A stretch of DNA of 35,908 nt, taken from positions 1-35,908 of the forward strand of contig JAFGUR010000236.1 in the NCBI GenBank assembly GCA_016938425.1, read 5' to 3'. The position numbers and the translations under genes are program-made. This DNA is from Fusobacteriaceae bacterium. GTDB lineage: Bacteria; Fusobacteriota; Fusobacteriia; Fusobacteriales; Fusobacteriaceae. A model generated the notes under the pieces. The model did no database searches and was not told the DNA's origin. It saw only the letters and a list, made by a program, of their open reading frames with translations. Shown piece by piece: positions 8,078 to 17,930 of this stretch. Each line of letters starts with the position of its first letter. The first letter of the stretch is position 1.

Positions 8078-8854
8078 ATGAAAATAGGAGCTTTACAAAT
8101 TGGAAGTGTCAGAGGAAATAAGGAGGAAAATCTTTTAAATGTTGAAAAATATTTAAAATCAAAAGAAATTGATTTATTAGTTTTACCTGAATTATTTTCT
8201 ACGGGGTACTTTATTGAGGAGGAAGAGCGGATTAGACTGGCTGAAAAAGTTCCGGAGGGAACTACTACACAAAAACTAATTGAGTTATCAATTAAATATT
8301 CAGTTTATATTGTAGGTGCAATAATCGAGAAAGAAAATGAGAATTTATATATTACAGCTGTAGTTACTGGACCAGAAGGATATATAGGAAAACATAGAAA
8401 GAGAAATTTGACTAGTTCGGAACTAAAAATATACACTCGTGGTGAGGATTCCTTAGTTTTTGATATAAAAGGAATAAAAGTAGGAGTTATAATTTGTTTT
8501 GAGGGATGGTTTCCCGAGAGTGTAAGAGCTTTGACAAAGCAAGGAGCTCAAATTATTGCGCATACAGCATTAATATCTTCTAGTAAAACTTATGGAATAA
8601 TGAAAACAAGAGCAATTGAAAATGACAGTTATATTGTCATAGCAAATAGCCCTGATTATGAAGAGATTGGTAAAGAAAAAATTGAGTTTAGAGGAGAAAG
8701 TCAAATTATTGATAATAATGGAGATATATTGATAAAAGGAAATAAAACAGAAGGAATTATTTATACAGAGATTTTAGAATTTCCAAGTAGTTATAAAAAA
8801 TTACCTGATTCTGATAACTTACTTGATGAAATTTTTATTTATAGGGAGGATTAA
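8078..8854 (+). CDS. Carbon-nitrogen hydrolase (nitrilase superfamily amidase)
   Basis: It is a cytoplasmic hydrolase of amide or carbamoyl C-N bonds; the exact substrate is not clear. The 258-residue protein has the nitrilase catalytic triad: Glu38 in LLVLPELFSTGYF, Lys108 in GKHRKRNLTSSE, and Cys140 in GVIICFEGWFPE. The context of the Lys (usually KxHL) is slightly unusual. There is a strong SD (AGGAGG). The acetyltransferase start overlaps this stop by one base, so the two are coupled. Omega-amidase, N-carbamoyl-amine hydrolase and other branches all remain possible. Confidence 0.92.
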   Translation: MKIGALQIGSVRGNKEENLLNVEKYLKSKEIDLLVLPELFSTGYFIEEEERIRLAEKVPEGTTTQKLIELSIKYSVYIVGAIIEKENENLYITAVVTGPEGYIGKHRKRNLTSSELKIYTRGEDSLVFDIKGIKVGVIICFEGWFPESVRALTKQGAQIIAHTALISSSKTYGIMKTRAIENDSYIVIANSPDYEEIGKEKIEFRGESQIIDNNGDILIKGNKTEGIIYTEILEFPSSYKKLPDSDNLLDEIFIYRED

Positions 8855-9321
8855 TGAATGCTAAAATAAGTTATAAAAAAATTTTAGACTTAGATTTAGA
8901 AACAAAACAAACTTTGACAGAAATAATTATTTCAACTTTTAAAAAATTTATTGCACCAGATTTTTCAGAGGAAGGTATCGAAACTTTTTATAAGTTTATT
9001 GGAGAAGGATTAGTTTTAGAAGAAACTTTAAAAAATAGAGATATAATTTTTGTAGCTAAGTATGAAAATCAAATTGTTGGATTAATTGCAACAAGAAGTA
9101 ACCATATTTCTTTACTTTTTGTTGATGAGAGATTTCATGGACACAAAATATCAAAGCATTTATTTGATATTATCAAGAGTGAAATAAAAAAAGATTTTAT
9201 TACAGTTAATTCATCTCCATATGCAGAAAAAATATATGAAAAATTAGGATTTATAAAGGTAGAAGACATGAAAGAAATGTCTGGAATCAAATTTATTCCA
9301 ATGAAATATTTAAAAAATTGA
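8854..9321 (+). CDS. GNAT-family N-acetyltransferase
   Basis: A 155-residue single-domain GNAT fold that should use acetyl-CoA to acetylate a small molecule or protein. The acetyl-CoA pyrophosphate loop is seen as LLFVDERFHGHKISKHLF (about residues 88-105). The C-terminal NSSPYAEKIYEKLGFIKVED is the classic motif-B end of the family. It is translationally coupled to the nitrilase gene (TAATG overlap) and is probably in the same pathway. The acceptor is unknown. Confidence 0.88.
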   Translation: MNAKISYKKILDLDLETKQTLTEIIISTFKKFIAPDFSEEGIETFYKFIGEGLVLEETLKNRDIIFVAKYENQIVGLIATRSNHISLLFVDERFHGHKISKHLFDIIKSEIKKDFITVNSSPYAEKIYEKLGFIKVEDMKEMSGIKFIPMKYLKN

Positions 9322-9384
9322 AATTAAGCATTGATTTTTTAAATAGATTTTAGTATACTATTTATATAATCTTATGCTTAATTT
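9321..9384 (+). promoter_or_regulatory. psuKG promoter bracketed by perfect 11-bp inverted arms
   Basis: The promoter TTGATT (9331-9336), 17 bases, TATACT (9354-9359) is close to consensus. It is flanked by AAATTAAGCAT (9321-9331) and its exact reverse complement ATGCTTAATTT (9374-9384). The left arm abuts the -35 and the right arm lies 14 bases past the -10. A smaller dyad, AAATAG (9341-9346) and CTATTT (9358-9363), shares nearly the same centre. This looks like a two-site operator, possibly for the HTH domain of the first gene. Confidence 0.65.
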
Positions 9385-9409
9385 ATAAACATTTATTTAT
9401 GGAGGAGCA

Positions 9410-10489
9410 ATGACAAATAGAGAAAAAGAGCTTTTAAAAATAATTAAAGACGATCCTTTAATTAGTCAAATTGAACTGGCTGATAAACTTAATATTACTA
9501 GATCATCAGTAGGAGTTCACATTAGTAATCTTATTAGAAAAGGTTATATTAAAGGGAAAGGGTATATTTTAAATGAATTACCTTACTGCACAGTAATCGG
9601 TGGTGCAAATATGGACGTTCAATGTTTTCCTAAAGATATACTGACTTATCATGATTCTAATCCAGGAAATGTAAAATTGAGTCTTGGAGGAGTTGGTAGA
9701 AATATTGCTGAAAATATGGCTAGACTTGGGCTTAGAACTAAACTAATATCTGTTGTTGGAGATGACTTATACGCTGATGCAATTTTAAAAGGGTCTGAAG
9801 AAGCTGGAGTTGAAATGGATGACTCTTTAATCTTGGAAAAAACAAATAGTTCTACATATTTTTCTATTCTTAATGAAAAAGGTGATTTAGAAATAGCAAT
9901 TTCTGCTATGGATATATATGATAATTTAGATGAAGAATTTATTAAAAAGAAAGATAAAATAATTGAAAATAGTAGAGTTATTATTGTCGATACAAATATT
10001 CCTAAAGAAACTATTGAATATATTGTTAAAAGACATAAAAATACTGTGTTTTTTATAGATACTGTTTCTACAGCAAAATCTATGAAAATTAAAGACATAT
10101 TGGGATATTTTCATACAATAAAGCCTAATAAAATTGAAGCAGAAAAACTTTCTGGAATTATTATTAATAATGACAGCGATTTAGATAGAGTTGCAGATTA
10201 TTTTTTTGAACAAGGAGTAAAAAATGTGTTTATTAGCCTTGGGCAAGATGGAGTTTATTATAATAATCAGAAAGAAAAAGGTAAAATTTTAGGAGAAGAG
10301 GTAGAAGTAGTAAATGCTACGGGAGCTGGAGACGCATTTCTTGCTGCACTTGTTTATGGATATTTAAATGAATTCTCTATGGAAGAAATGGCTAGAATTG
10401 CCCAAAGAGCTAGTATTTTAACCTTAAAACATGAAGATACTATAAATCCAAATATTAATCTAAAAAATATATTAGAAGAAGGAGAATAA
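9410..10489 (+). CDS. psuK: Pseudouridine kinase with N-terminal winged helix-turn-helix (HTH-PfkB fusion)
   Basis: It phosphorylates pseudouridine to pseudouridine 5'-phosphate. Residues 1-55 form a MarR/Lrp-like winged HTH (ISQIELADKLNITRSSVGVHISNLIRKGYIKGKGYIL). From about 59 on is a PfkB/ribokinase domain, with substrate-side GGVGRNIAENMARLG (about 93-107) and the anion-hole/catalytic motif NATGAGDAF with Asp307. The 359-residue length fits the HTH-containing PfkB subgroup. Assignment to pseudouridine rests on psuG starting 2 bases after this stop. The HTH suggests that the enzyme also regulates its own promoter, which carries matching inverted arms. SD GGAGG lies 6 bases before the ATG. 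Confidence 0.9.
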   Translation: MTNREKELLKIIKDDPLISQIELADKLNITRSSVGVHISNLIRKGYIKGKGYILNELPYCTVIGGANMDVQCFPKDILTYHDSNPGNVKLSLGGVGRNIAENMARLGLRTKLISVVGDDLYADAILKGSEEAGVEMDDSLILEKTNSSTYFSILNEKGDLEIAISAMDIYDNLDEEFIKKKDKIIENSRVIIVDTNIPKETIEYIVKRHKNTVFFIDTVSTAKSMKIKDILGYFHTIKPNKIEAEKLSGIIINNDSDLDRVADYFFEQGVKNVFISLGQDGVYYNNQKEKGKILGEEVEVVNATGAGDAFLAALVYGYLNEFSMEEMARIAQRASILTLKHEDTINPNINLKNILEEGE

Positions 10490-10490
10490 A

Positions 10491-11396
10491 ATGGAAAAAT
10501 ATTTAAAAATTTCTGAAGAGGTTAAGGAAGCATTGGCAAATGGGAAACCTGTTATTGCTTTAGAGTCAACTATTATTTCTCATGGAATGCCTTATCCTCA
10601 AAATGTTGAAACAGCTTTAAAAGTTGAGAACATTATAAGAGAAAATGGTGGAGTTCCTGCTACTATAGCTATTTTAAAAGGTGAGTTAAAAGTTGGTTTA
10701 TCAAGTGAAGAAATTGATTATCTAGGAAAAAGAGGGCTAGACTGTATAAAAACTAGTAGAAGAGACTTAGCTCACATAGTTTCTAATAAATTAGATGGAG
10801 CTACAACAGTTGCTACTACAATGATTATTGCTGAAATGGCTGGGATAAAAGTGTTTGCAACTGGTGGAATAGGAGGAGTTCATAGAGGAGCTGAAACTAC
10901 AATGGATATTTCTGCTGACCTTGAAGAACTTGCTCAAACAAGTGTAGCTGTTGTGTGTGCAGGAGCAAAAAGTATTTTAGATATTGGACTAACTTTAGAA
11001 TATCTTGAAACTAAAGGGGTTCCTGTTGTTGGATTCCAAACAAAAGAAATGCCTGCATTTTACACTAGAAAAAGTGGATTTAGCTTAGATTATAAAATTG
11101 ATAGTGCAGAAGATATTGCAAAAATGATTAAAACTAAATGGGAATTAGGATTAAAAGGTGGAGTTGTAGTAGCAAATCCTATACCAGAAGAATTTGAAAT
11201 GGATTATGACAAAATAACCAATGCAATAGAGACAGCTCTTAAAGAAATGGATGCTAATGGAGTAAAAGGTAAAGAAAGTACACCATTTTTACTAGCAAAA
11301 GTTAAAGAAATTACTGGTGGAGATTCATTAAATTCAAATATTCAACTTGTATTTAATAATGCAAAATTAGCTACTCAAATAGCTAAGACAATTTAA
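10491..11396 (+). CDS. psuG: Pseudouridine-5'-phosphate glycosidase
   Basis: It reversibly splits the C-C glycosidic bond of pseudouridine 5'-phosphate to uracil and ribose 5-phosphate. The 301-residue protein carries the family's active-site set: Glu25 (ALESTIISHGMPYP), Lys87 (CIKTSRRDLAH), His131 (GIGGVHRGAE), Asp143 and Lys160 (CAGAKSILDIG). These are offset by a constant six residues from the positions I recall for the E. coli enzyme (31, 93, 137, 149, 166). It starts 2 bases after psuK and is followed by a good terminator, so psuK-psuG is a two-gene operon for salvage of modified-RNA nucleosides. Confidence 0.97.
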   Translation: MEKYLKISEEVKEALANGKPVIALESTIISHGMPYPQNVETALKVENIIRENGGVPATIAILKGELKVGLSSEEIDYLGKRGLDCIKTSRRDLAHIVSNKLDGATTVATTMIIAEMAGIKVFATGGIGGVHRGAETTMDISADLEELAQTSVAVVCAGAKSILDIGLTLEYLETKGVPVVGFQTKEMPAFYTRKSGFSLDYKIDSAEDIAKMIKTKWELGLKGGVVVANPIPEEFEMDYDKITNAIETALKEMDANGVKGKESTPFLLAKVKEITGGDSLNSNIQLVFNNAKLATQIAKTI

Positions 11397-11420
11397 TAAA
11401 TAAACAATAAATTAATTTGT

Positions 11421-11450
11421 GAGACAAATAGAAAACTATTTGTCTCATTT
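11421..11450 (+). terminator. Intrinsic terminator after psuG
   Basis: The stem GAGACAAATAG / CTATTTGTCTC (11 bp, loop AAAA) is followed by ATTTTTATT. Confidence 0.9.
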
Positions 11451-11497
11451 TTATTGTTTATAGTAAAATAAATGAATTCTTTCCTTAAATTAAACTG

Positions 11498-11974
11498 TCA
11501 AAAATTGAAGACACCTTCCCAATTAAATTTACCAGATTCTTCAATATTCTTTGGCCAATAAGAACACCAATTTGGCATTATTGGATTTTCAACTCTATCA
11601 AGGCTCGGAATATAAGGTTTAATATCCAAAATTGGGGTTTCATTGTCCGCATCTATATAGGCTAAACCAATGATACCATTATCATAATCTACATAAGTAA
11701 TATAACTACAACTTAGTCCAATAGGATTAGGCCTTTCAGGAGAACGAGTTGCAAAGGTACCTAATAAATTGGGAGCATTTTTATATGGACTATTCTCAAT
11801 AAGTTTTGTCCTAGATTTACTGTTATCACATTTGTCAAACCACCAAATTATATTAATATAACTAAAATCATTAATATTTGTAAGCCCCTTAATGTAGTTT
11901 TTATTTAGAACTAATTTACTTCCACTACCATCATTTTGAATTTTGCCAATTACTTTTAAATCAAGTTTTTCCAT
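11498..11974 (-). CDS. TrmO/TsaA-like SAM-dependent methyltransferase (UPF0066 family)
   Basis: The family type enzyme, TrmO, N-methylates t6A to m6t6A at position 37 of some tRNAs. The TsaA-like beta-barrel signature GTFATRSPERPNPIGLS is present at about residues 92-108, followed by GLAYIDADNETPILDIKPYIP. At 158 residues this is a minimal form, shorter than E. coli TrmO (235), with only the barrel domain. Other short members may act on small molecules, so the tRNA role is not certain. SD GGAG precedes the ATG. It is a single gene with its own short leader. Confidence 0.88.
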   Translation of the reverse strand: MEKLDLKVIGKIQNDGSGSKLVLNKNYIKGLTNINDFSYINIIWWFDKCDNSKSRTKLIENSPYKNAPNLLGTFATRSPERPNPIGLSCSYITYVDYDNGIIGLAYIDADNETPILDIKPYIPSLDRVENPIMPNWCSYWPKNIEESGKFNWEGVFNF

Positions 11975-12084
11975 AAATAAAATCTCCTTTAATTAATTAT
12001 TTACGGCGCCGTTAATATTAGTGTACTAAGTATAAATTTATACTTCAAGTTATATTTTTTAAAATTTATACATAAAATAATATA

Positions 12085-12115
12085 AAAAGTACAGATTATA
12101 AAAATCTGTACTTTT
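12085..12115 (-). terminator. Terminator of the glpA operon
   Basis: A 13-bp stem, AAAAGTACAGATT / AATCTGTACTTTT, with a T-rich tail on the minus strand, lies 53 bases past the DUF1667 stop. The arms are A/T-ended, so it could also work on the plus strand. Confidence 0.85.
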
Positions 12116-12167
12116 GCATAACGTAAAAATAATTTAATTGTAGATATCCAAATTACTAAGTGATATT

Positions 12168-12515
12168 TTACATATCTCTAGAAATTACAACATTTATACC
12201 TGTATCTAATATATTAGATACAACAATTTGACCAACTTTTACTGGAGAAGTTACTTCCAATTTATTAATAACTTCCATGCACTTAAAATTAAGGTCTTTA
12301 GGAATAGCACCATCAGTTTTTACAGGGACTCTTTTATGAATTCCTCCAGAAATTTTAATTGTAGAAGTAATAACTCTTGTTGGATTTGTTAATTCTTTAA
12401 ATCCATAATCAGCACCTCTTTTGCACTCATTTCCTTTAACAGCATAATTATTATCTAGGTCTACCTCAAGATGACATCCCCTTGGACACACTATACAAAT
12501 CAATTCTTTAATCAT
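12168..12515 (-). CDS. DUF1667 cysteine-rich protein of the glycerol-3-phosphate oxidation operon
   Basis: A 115-residue DUF1667 protein. The N-terminus holds four cysteines, Cys7-x2-Cys10-x3-Cys14 and Cys31 (ICIVCPRGC and GNECKRG), a likely Fe-S or zinc site. The family is repeatedly found beside GlpA-like dehydrogenases and NAD/FAD oxidoreductases in anaerobes, and here it overlaps the oxidoreductase stop by 4 bases (ATGA-type coupling). I infer that it is an electron-transfer or assembly subunit of the same complex, taking the place of GlpC, which is absent here. Exact function is unknown. Confidence 0.88.
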   Translation of the reverse strand: MIKELICIVCPRGCHLEVDLDNNYAVKGNECKRGADYGFKELTNPTRVITSTIKISGGIHKRVPVKTDGAIPKDLNFKCMEVINKLEVTSPVKVGQIVVSNILDTGINVVISRDM

Positions 12516-13789
12516 TTCAAATCACCTTTATCTTCTATAGAAAATGTTAATTCTTTATTTTTTATATCTTTTAATAAACTAAATGGAATATTTATTTTTT
12601 CCATTTCACCTGGAGCAAGATGAGGCTTTTTAAGTGTTAAAATAGGATTTTCCCCATCTTTAACAATTAAATTAACATTCTTAAATACATCTCCAACTCT
12701 AAAAAATACTTCCAAATTTTTATCAATATTTTCTAATCTAATTTTTTGTGGGACAGTATACCTTACACCAGAAATTGGTTTGATTTTTATGTAATCATCA
12801 TTGTTAACAATTTGATTCAAAACGTATTTTGCGGCATTTTTCCCTGCTTTACGACTTTCAGCACTAACAAAATCAACTAAATCATGAACATGAACAACAT
12901 TTCCACATGCAAAGATTCCTTCTACGCTAGTTTCCATTGATTCATTTACAATTGGACCAGAAGTAACACTATCCATTTCTATTTCAGCTTTGTAGCTTAA
13001 CTCATTTTCAGGAATAAGTCCAACAGACAGTAAAAGAGTGTCAACTTCAAAAGTTTGTTCTGTTCCAGAAATAGGCTTTCTATTTTCATCAACTTTAGCA
13101 ATAGTAACAGCTTCTACCCGTTCTTTTCCTTTAATATTTATAATAGTGTGGCTTAAAAGAAGAGGAATATCATAATCATTTAGACATTGTACAATATTTC
13201 TCATTAATCCTCCTGAATAAGGTAGAAGTTCAACAACAGCTTTTACTTCTGCTCCTTCGAGAGTCATTCTTCTTGCCATAATTAAACCTATATCTCCAGA
13301 ACCCAGTATTAAAACTTTTTTCCCAACCATATAACCTTCCATATTTATAAATCTTTGAGCTGCCCCAGCAGTGAAAATTCCTGCAGGTCTATCTCCAGGA
13401 ATGGCAATAGCACCTCTTGTACGTTCTCTACATCCCATTGCTAAAACAACAGCCTTTGCTTCAAGTTCTACAAAACCATCAATTGTATTAATCATTTGAA
13501 TTTTCTTTTCTTTTGTAAGATTTAAAACCATTGTATCTAATTTATAATCAATACCAATTTCTTTTAATTGCTCTATAAATCTTTGAGCATATTCTGGACC
13601 AGTTAGTTCTTCTTTAAATTCATGAAGTCCAAATCCATTGTGAATGCATTGCTGTAAAATTCCACCAAGTTCTTTATCTCTTTCTATAACTAAAATATTT
13701 TTTGCTCCCGTTTTGTGTGCTTCGATAGCAGCAGCAAGACCAGCAGGTCCTCCACCAATTACAACTATATCATAATTCATTTTTTTCAC
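12512..13789 (-). CDS. FAD/NAD(P)-dependent oxidoreductase, second subunit of the glycerol-3-phosphate dehydrogenase
   Basis: A 425-residue pyridine-nucleotide-disulfide-type flavoprotein. The FAD-binding Rossmann motif is VVIGGGPAGLAAA (about 9-21). The second dinucleotide motif is VLILGSGDIGLIMARRM (about 157-173). The FAD tail motif is GIFACGNVVHVHDLVDFVS. It has a C-terminal extension of about 100 residues past the usual fold. It lies 9 bases after glpA and overlaps DUF1667 by 4. The three proteins probably pass electrons from glycerol 3-phosphate to NAD or another acceptor. It is not homologous in layout to E. coli GlpB, so no symbol is given. Confidence 0.92.
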   Translation of the reverse strand: MKKMNYDIVVIGGGPAGLAAAIEAHKTGAKNILVIERDKELGGILQQCIHNGFGLHEFKEELTGPEYAQRFIEQLKEIGIDYKLDTMVLNLTKEKKIQMINTIDGFVELEAKAVVLAMGCRERTRGAIAIPGDRPAGIFTAGAAQRFINMEGYMVGKKVLILGSGDIGLIMARRMTLEGAEVKAVVELLPYSGGLMRNIVQCLNDYDIPLLLSHTIINIKGKERVEAVTIAKVDENRKPISGTEQTFEVDTLLLSVGLIPENELSYKAEIEMDSVTSGPIVNESMETSVEGIFACGNVVHVHDLVDFVSAESRKAGKNAAKYVLNQIVNNDDYIKIKPISGVRYTVPQKIRLENIDKNLEVFFRVGDVFKNVNLIVKDGENPILTLKKPHLAPGEMEKINIPFSLLKDIKNKELTFSIEDKGDLK

Positions 13790-13797
13790 CCCGATAA

Positions 13798-15225
13798 TTA
13801 TTTTTTAGTTTCTCCAGTTAAAATATAAGAATTTTCTCCATCAAGAACAATACTTTCAAGAGGTTTGTTTAATTCCTTAGCAAGTATTTCTTGTATTCTT
13901 GGGCCACAAAATCCTCCTTGACATCTACCCATTCCTGGACGACACCTTCTTTTTACTCCGTCAACAGTTGTAGCACCAATATTTCTGTGGATACTGTCAA
14001 TAATTTCGCCTTCAGTAATGTTTTCACATCTACAAATTATTCTTCCATAAGAAGAATCTTTTTTTATTATTTCTTTTTTATTTTCATTAGAAAGTTCCAT
14101 AAATCTTATTTGTTTTTTTCTAAAAGGATTAAAATCTTCTTTTTTAAGAGGGTTTTCCAATATCTCAACAATCATTTTAGATACATCTTCTGCTATAGCA
14201 GGTGCTGCAGATAATCCGGGAGATTTTATTCCAGCTACATCAATAAAATTATTTGTATTTTTTATGACAAAATCTTCTGTATCTGATTCAGCTCTTAATC
14301 CAGCAAATGTTCTAATAACTTCTCTAAGACTAATATTTTTAACTGATTTAGTTGCTCTTTCTTTTATAAATTCTAATTGTTCTGTAGTTGTAGCTTTATC
14401 TTCTTTGTCTAAAATATCCTGAGAATCAGGACCTAATAATAAATTCCCATGAACTGTTGGAGTAACTAAAACTCCTTTTCCTAATTTATTTGGGCATTGA
14501 AAAATTACAGTGTTTACCTTTTTTCCTTCATTTTTATCCATTACAAAATATTGACCTCTTCTTGGAATTATTTTATATTCACATGGATAAACAAAATTGT
14601 GAACTTTATCTGTATATACCCCTGCACAGTTTATGATTATTTTACTTTCATAAGTATTTCCTTTAGAATCTTTAACCTTGTAGAAATTATCCTTTTTTTC
14701 AATGGCAATTACTTCGCTATTTAGCACAAGTTCTACACCGTTATCCATAGCATTTTCAATCATTCCAATAGTTGCTTCCCAAGGTCCAATAATCCCTGCG
14801 GTTTTTGCGTATAATCCTGCAACTACTGAGTCACTTATATTAGGTTCTATCTTTTTAATCTCTTCAAAGTTTAAAATTTCCATTTGAGGTACACCATTTT
14901 TTAAACCTCTTTCATATAACATGTTTAAATGTTTTTTTTCTTCTTCTGAAAAGGCTAAAACAAAAGAACCTATTCTTTTAAATGGGATATCTAATTCGTC
15001 AGCAATTTTTGAATACATTTCATTCCCTTTTGCATTGTACTTTGCCATTAATGTTCCTTCTTTAGCATCATATCCTGCATGAATTATAGCTGAGTTTGCT
15101 TTGGATGTTCCATCAGCTACATCATTTTCTTTTTCTAAAATAATCGTTTTTAATTTGTATTTTGAAAGCTCTCTACTAATAGAAGCCCCCATAATCCCTG
15201 CTCCAATTATTAATACATCATACAT
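13798..15225 (-). CDS. glpA: Glycerol-3-phosphate dehydrogenase, GlpA type, with C-terminal BFD-like [2Fe-2S] domain
   Basis: It oxidises glycerol 3-phosphate to dihydroxyacetone phosphate. The DAO-type FAD domain opens with YDVLIIGAGIMGASISREL. The C-terminal part (from about residue 395) has the BFD-like cysteine set CRCENITEG and CRPGMGRCQGGFCGP. The frame extends to a TTG at 15240, but I chose the ATG at 15225 because GGGAGTG lies 5-6 bases upstream of it and would be inside the longer version. The protein is then 475 residues, shorter than E. coli GlpA (542). It is first in a three-gene operon, behind a promoter and leader terminator that look GlpP-controlled. Confidence 0.93.
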   Translation of the reverse strand: MYDVLIIGAGIMGASISRELSKYKLKTIILEKENDVADGTSKANSAIIHAGYDAKEGTLMAKYNAKGNEMYSKIADELDIPFKRIGSFVLAFSEEEKKHLNMLYERGLKNGVPQMEILNFEEIKKIEPNISDSVVAGLYAKTAGIIGPWEATIGMIENAMDNGVELVLNSEVIAIEKKDNFYKVKDSKGNTYESKIIINCAGVYTDKVHNFVYPCEYKIIPRRGQYFVMDKNEGKKVNTVIFQCPNKLGKGVLVTPTVHGNLLLGPDSQDILDKEDKATTTEQLEFIKERATKSVKNISLREVIRTFAGLRAESDTEDFVIKNTNNFIDVAGIKSPGLSAAPAIAEDVSKMIVEILENPLKKEDFNPFRKKQIRFMELSNENKKEIIKKDSSYGRIICRCENITEGEIIDSIHRNIGATTVDGVKRRCRPGMGRCQGGFCGPRIQEILAKELNKPLESIVLDGENSYILTGETKK

Positions 15226-15268
15226 AATTATCACTCCCAATTTTAATCTGTTTCATTTTTTCAGTAAA

Positions 15269-15326
15269 ACAAAAAAGCCAAGCAAAGGCAACAATCAAGT
15301 TACCTTTTCTTAGCTTCTCCAGTCTC
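15269..15326 (-). promoter_or_regulatory. Leader terminator and candidate GlpP box before glpA
   Basis: On the minus strand the box GAGACTGGAGAA (15326-15315) is followed at once by an 18-bp stem (15316-15299 with 15292-15275). The stem has one mismatch and two G-U pairs, a 6-base loop and then TTTTTT, so it is a true intrinsic terminator. It lies upstream of the gene it would stop, as in antitermination leaders. The same box precedes the glpF leader terminator. In B. subtilis, GlpP with glycerol 3-phosphate acts at such leaders. Confidence 0.8.
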
Positions 15327-15352
15327 TTCGCTATATATTCATTTCTACTATA

Positions 15353-15381
15353 AATATATCCTATTTTTATCTTAAAGTCAA
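15353..15381 (-). promoter_or_regulatory. Promoter of the glpA operon
   Basis: TTGACT (15376-15381), 17 bases, TATATT (15353-15358) on the minus strand. The -35 begins 8 bases past the glpK stop. It has the same -10 and spacing as the glpF promoter. Confidence 0.8.
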
Positions 15382-15388
15382 ACTAGAT

Positions 15389-16906
<1,518 letters not shown>

Positions 16907-16961
16907 CTAATATTTATTTTTATTTAGATTAATTTATAATCAATTGTTTGAATCTTTATTT

Positions 16962-17681
16962 TTAGCTCCAAAATGTCATTAATGCTTTGTATAAAACAGC
17001 ACCAGTTATTCCACCAGTAATAGGGGCTACTATTGGAATCCAAGCATATGCCCAATCAGAGTCTCTTTTTCCTCTAATAGGTAAAAGCATGTGAGCAATT
17101 CTTGGTCCTAAATCCCTTGCTGGATTTATTGCATAACCTGTTGGACCTCCAAGGCTTAGACCTAAAGCCCATATTAAAATACCTACAAGAAAAGTTCCTA
17201 TGGAACCAAGATTATTATGACTATTAGTTATTCCTAAAATCCCAATAAGTAACATTGCTGTTCCAATAAACTCTGTTACAAAATTCCAAGTTTGATTTTG
17301 AATTGCTGCTCCTGTTGAAAAGCAAGCCAATTTTCCGTCTGGATTATCTGTTTCATCAAAATGTGTTTTGTATGATAAATATACTAAGACTGCTCCTGCA
17401 AAAGCTCCCAATAATTGTGCTATAATGTAACCAAAAACTAAATTCCAATTAAAAGAACCTATAACTGCTAATCCTAAAGTTACGGCAGGGTTTAAATGAG
17501 CCCCACTTACCCAGCCAGTGATGTAAGCTGCAATTGTAACAGCGAAACCCCATCCAGCAGTGATAACAATCCAACCACTATTTTCCCCCTTAGATTTTTT
17601 TAAAACAACGTTTGCAACAACTCCATTTCCAAGTAAAATTAAAATCATAGTACCAATAAATTCAGCTAAATACATTTTCAC
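16962..17681 (-). CDS. glpF: Glycerol uptake facilitator (aquaglyceroporin)
   Basis: A channel for passive glycerol entry through the inner membrane. The 239-residue MIP-family protein has six membrane helices and two NPA half-helices, HLNPAVT (Asn64) and AINPARDLGPR (Asn186). The Asp after the second NPA (Asp190) is the residue that marks glycerol facilitators rather than water channels. The GTG start at 17681 is preferred, since AGGAGG lies 8 bases upstream; an ATG two codons later is the alternative. It is first of glpF-glpK, behind a terminator-bearing leader. Confidence 0.96.
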   Translation of the reverse strand: MKMYLAEFIGTMILILLGNGVVANVVLKKSKGENSGWIVITAGWGFAVTIAAYITGWVSGAHLNPAVTLGLAVIGSFNWNLVFGYIIAQLLGAFAGAVLVYLSYKTHFDETDNPDGKLACFSTGAAIQNQTWNFVTEFIGTAMLLIGILGITNSHNNLGSIGTFLVGILIWALGLSLGGPTGYAINPARDLGPRIAHMLLPIRGKRDSDWAYAWIPIVAPITGGITGAVLYKALMTFWS

Positions 17682-17762
17682 ATTAATTACCTCCTAAAGT
17701 TTTGTTGTTAAAAAATTATTATATTATTAAAGGCCTTTTAAACAAATTAATTTATGAAAAAC

Positions 17763-17819
17763 AAAAAAATACATAATTCTCCCAAGAAAAAAGAGAATAT
17801 GTATTTTTTCTCCACACTC
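17763..17819 (-). promoter_or_regulatory. Leader terminator and candidate GlpP box before glpF
   Basis: On the minus strand the box GAGTGTGGAGAA (17819-17808) runs into the stem AAATACATATTCTC / GAGAATTATGTATTT (one bulge), followed by a run of Ts. The terminator ends about 80 bases before the glpF start. The box differs from the glpA-leader box at only two of twelve positions and has the same relation to its terminator. Confidence 0.8.
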
Positions 17820-17859
17820 CAAAATACATTTTATTTCAATATAAACAATTCGTACTATA

Positions 17860-17888
17860 AATATACTTTATGTTTGGTATATTGTCAA
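17860..17888 (-). promoter_or_regulatory. Promoter of glpFK
   Basis: TTGACA (17883-17888), 17 bases, TATATT (17860-17865) on the minus strand. The -35 is a perfect consensus. It drives a leader of roughly 170 bases. Confidence 0.85.
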
Positions 17889-17930
17889 CATATATTTGAT
17901 AAATAATTATTTCACAGAAATTATCTAAAA

